A DNA stretch of 7,120 bases from Planococcus sp. (in: firmicutes) (GTDB lineage: Bacteria; Bacillota; Bacilli; Bacillales_A; Planococcaceae). The stretch is from positions 1 through 7,120 of the forward strand of contig JASLAI010000005.1 of the NCBI GenBank assembly GCA_030147225.1, given 5' to 3'. Position 1 is the stretch's first letter; the number at the start of each line of letters is the position of its first letter. A program made the position numbers and the translations under genes. A model generated the notes under the pieces. That model saw only the letters and a list, made by a program, of their open reading frames with translations. It was not told the DNA's origin and made no database searches. Below, piece by piece: positions 7,112 to 7,120 of this stretch.

Positions 7112-7120
7112 TTATTTCAT
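7112..7120 (-). CDS. secY: Probable 3' end of secY (protein translocase subunit SecY), last two codons and stop
   Basis: The right edge reads Met-Lys-stop on the minus strand. SecY proteins of Bacillales commonly end in a short basic tail close to Phe-Met/Ile-Lys, and secY directly precedes adk in the spc operon of these bacteria. Only nine bases are visible, so the call rests almost entirely on gene order; the sequence itself shows only an in-frame stop at a plausible distance (60 bases) from adk. Confidence 0.4.
   Translation of the reverse strand: MK

Overview
The window is one end of the large S10-spc-alpha ribosomal-protein operon of a low-to-mid GC Gram-positive bacterium, most likely a member of the Bacillales in or near the Planococcaceae. 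This rests on the gene order secY-adk-(map)-infA-rpmJ-rpsM-rpsK-rpoA-rplQ-ecfA1-ecfA2-ecfT-truA, on Bacillus-like protein sequences (zinc-binding adenylate kinase, 314-residue RpoA with a Firmicutes-type end) and on strong AGGAGG-type ribosome binding sites. Every gene reads on the minus strand, so transcription runs from high to low coordinates.

Layout in transcription order. 7120-7112 is probably the last two codons and stop of secY. adk (7051-6398) follows after a short GNRA-capped hairpin. 6397-5985 has no intact gene. In this order of genes, related Bacillales carry map (methionine aminopeptidase) and a small KOW-domain RNA-binding protein gene here. The window instead holds frame-broken remnants that can still be read: a piece of map (about 6340-6169) and the tail of what looks like the KOW gene (about 6154-6012). 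Then come infA, rpmJ, rpsM, rpsK, rpoA and rplQ (5984-3315), all intact and closely spaced apart from a 130-base gap before rpoA.

A hairpin terminator lies just after rplQ (3308-3282). Between it and ecfA1 (3300-3032) is a structured non-coding stretch. It has a candidate extended -10 promoter, a perfect 13-bp inverted repeat enclosing a smaller hairpin, a GC-rich 3' arm running into seven Ts, and an alternative pairing that crosses the long stem. It could be a small RNA or a leader controlling the genes that follow.

The last block is ecfA1-ecfA2-ecfT, translationally coupled by overlaps of 25 and 4 bases. It encodes the two ATPases and the transmembrane coupling protein of an energy-coupling factor vitamin transporter; no substrate-binding S subunit gene is present. 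truA (tRNA pseudouridine synthase) follows, with its ribosome binding site overlapping the ecfT stop, and runs off the left edge.

Functionally this is housekeeping: translation initiation (IF-1), ribosomal proteins, the RNA polymerase alpha subunit, nucleotide balance (Adk), tRNA modification (TruA) and a shared vitamin-uptake motor. The unusual parts are the decayed map/KOW interval and the structured RNA candidate before ecfA1.
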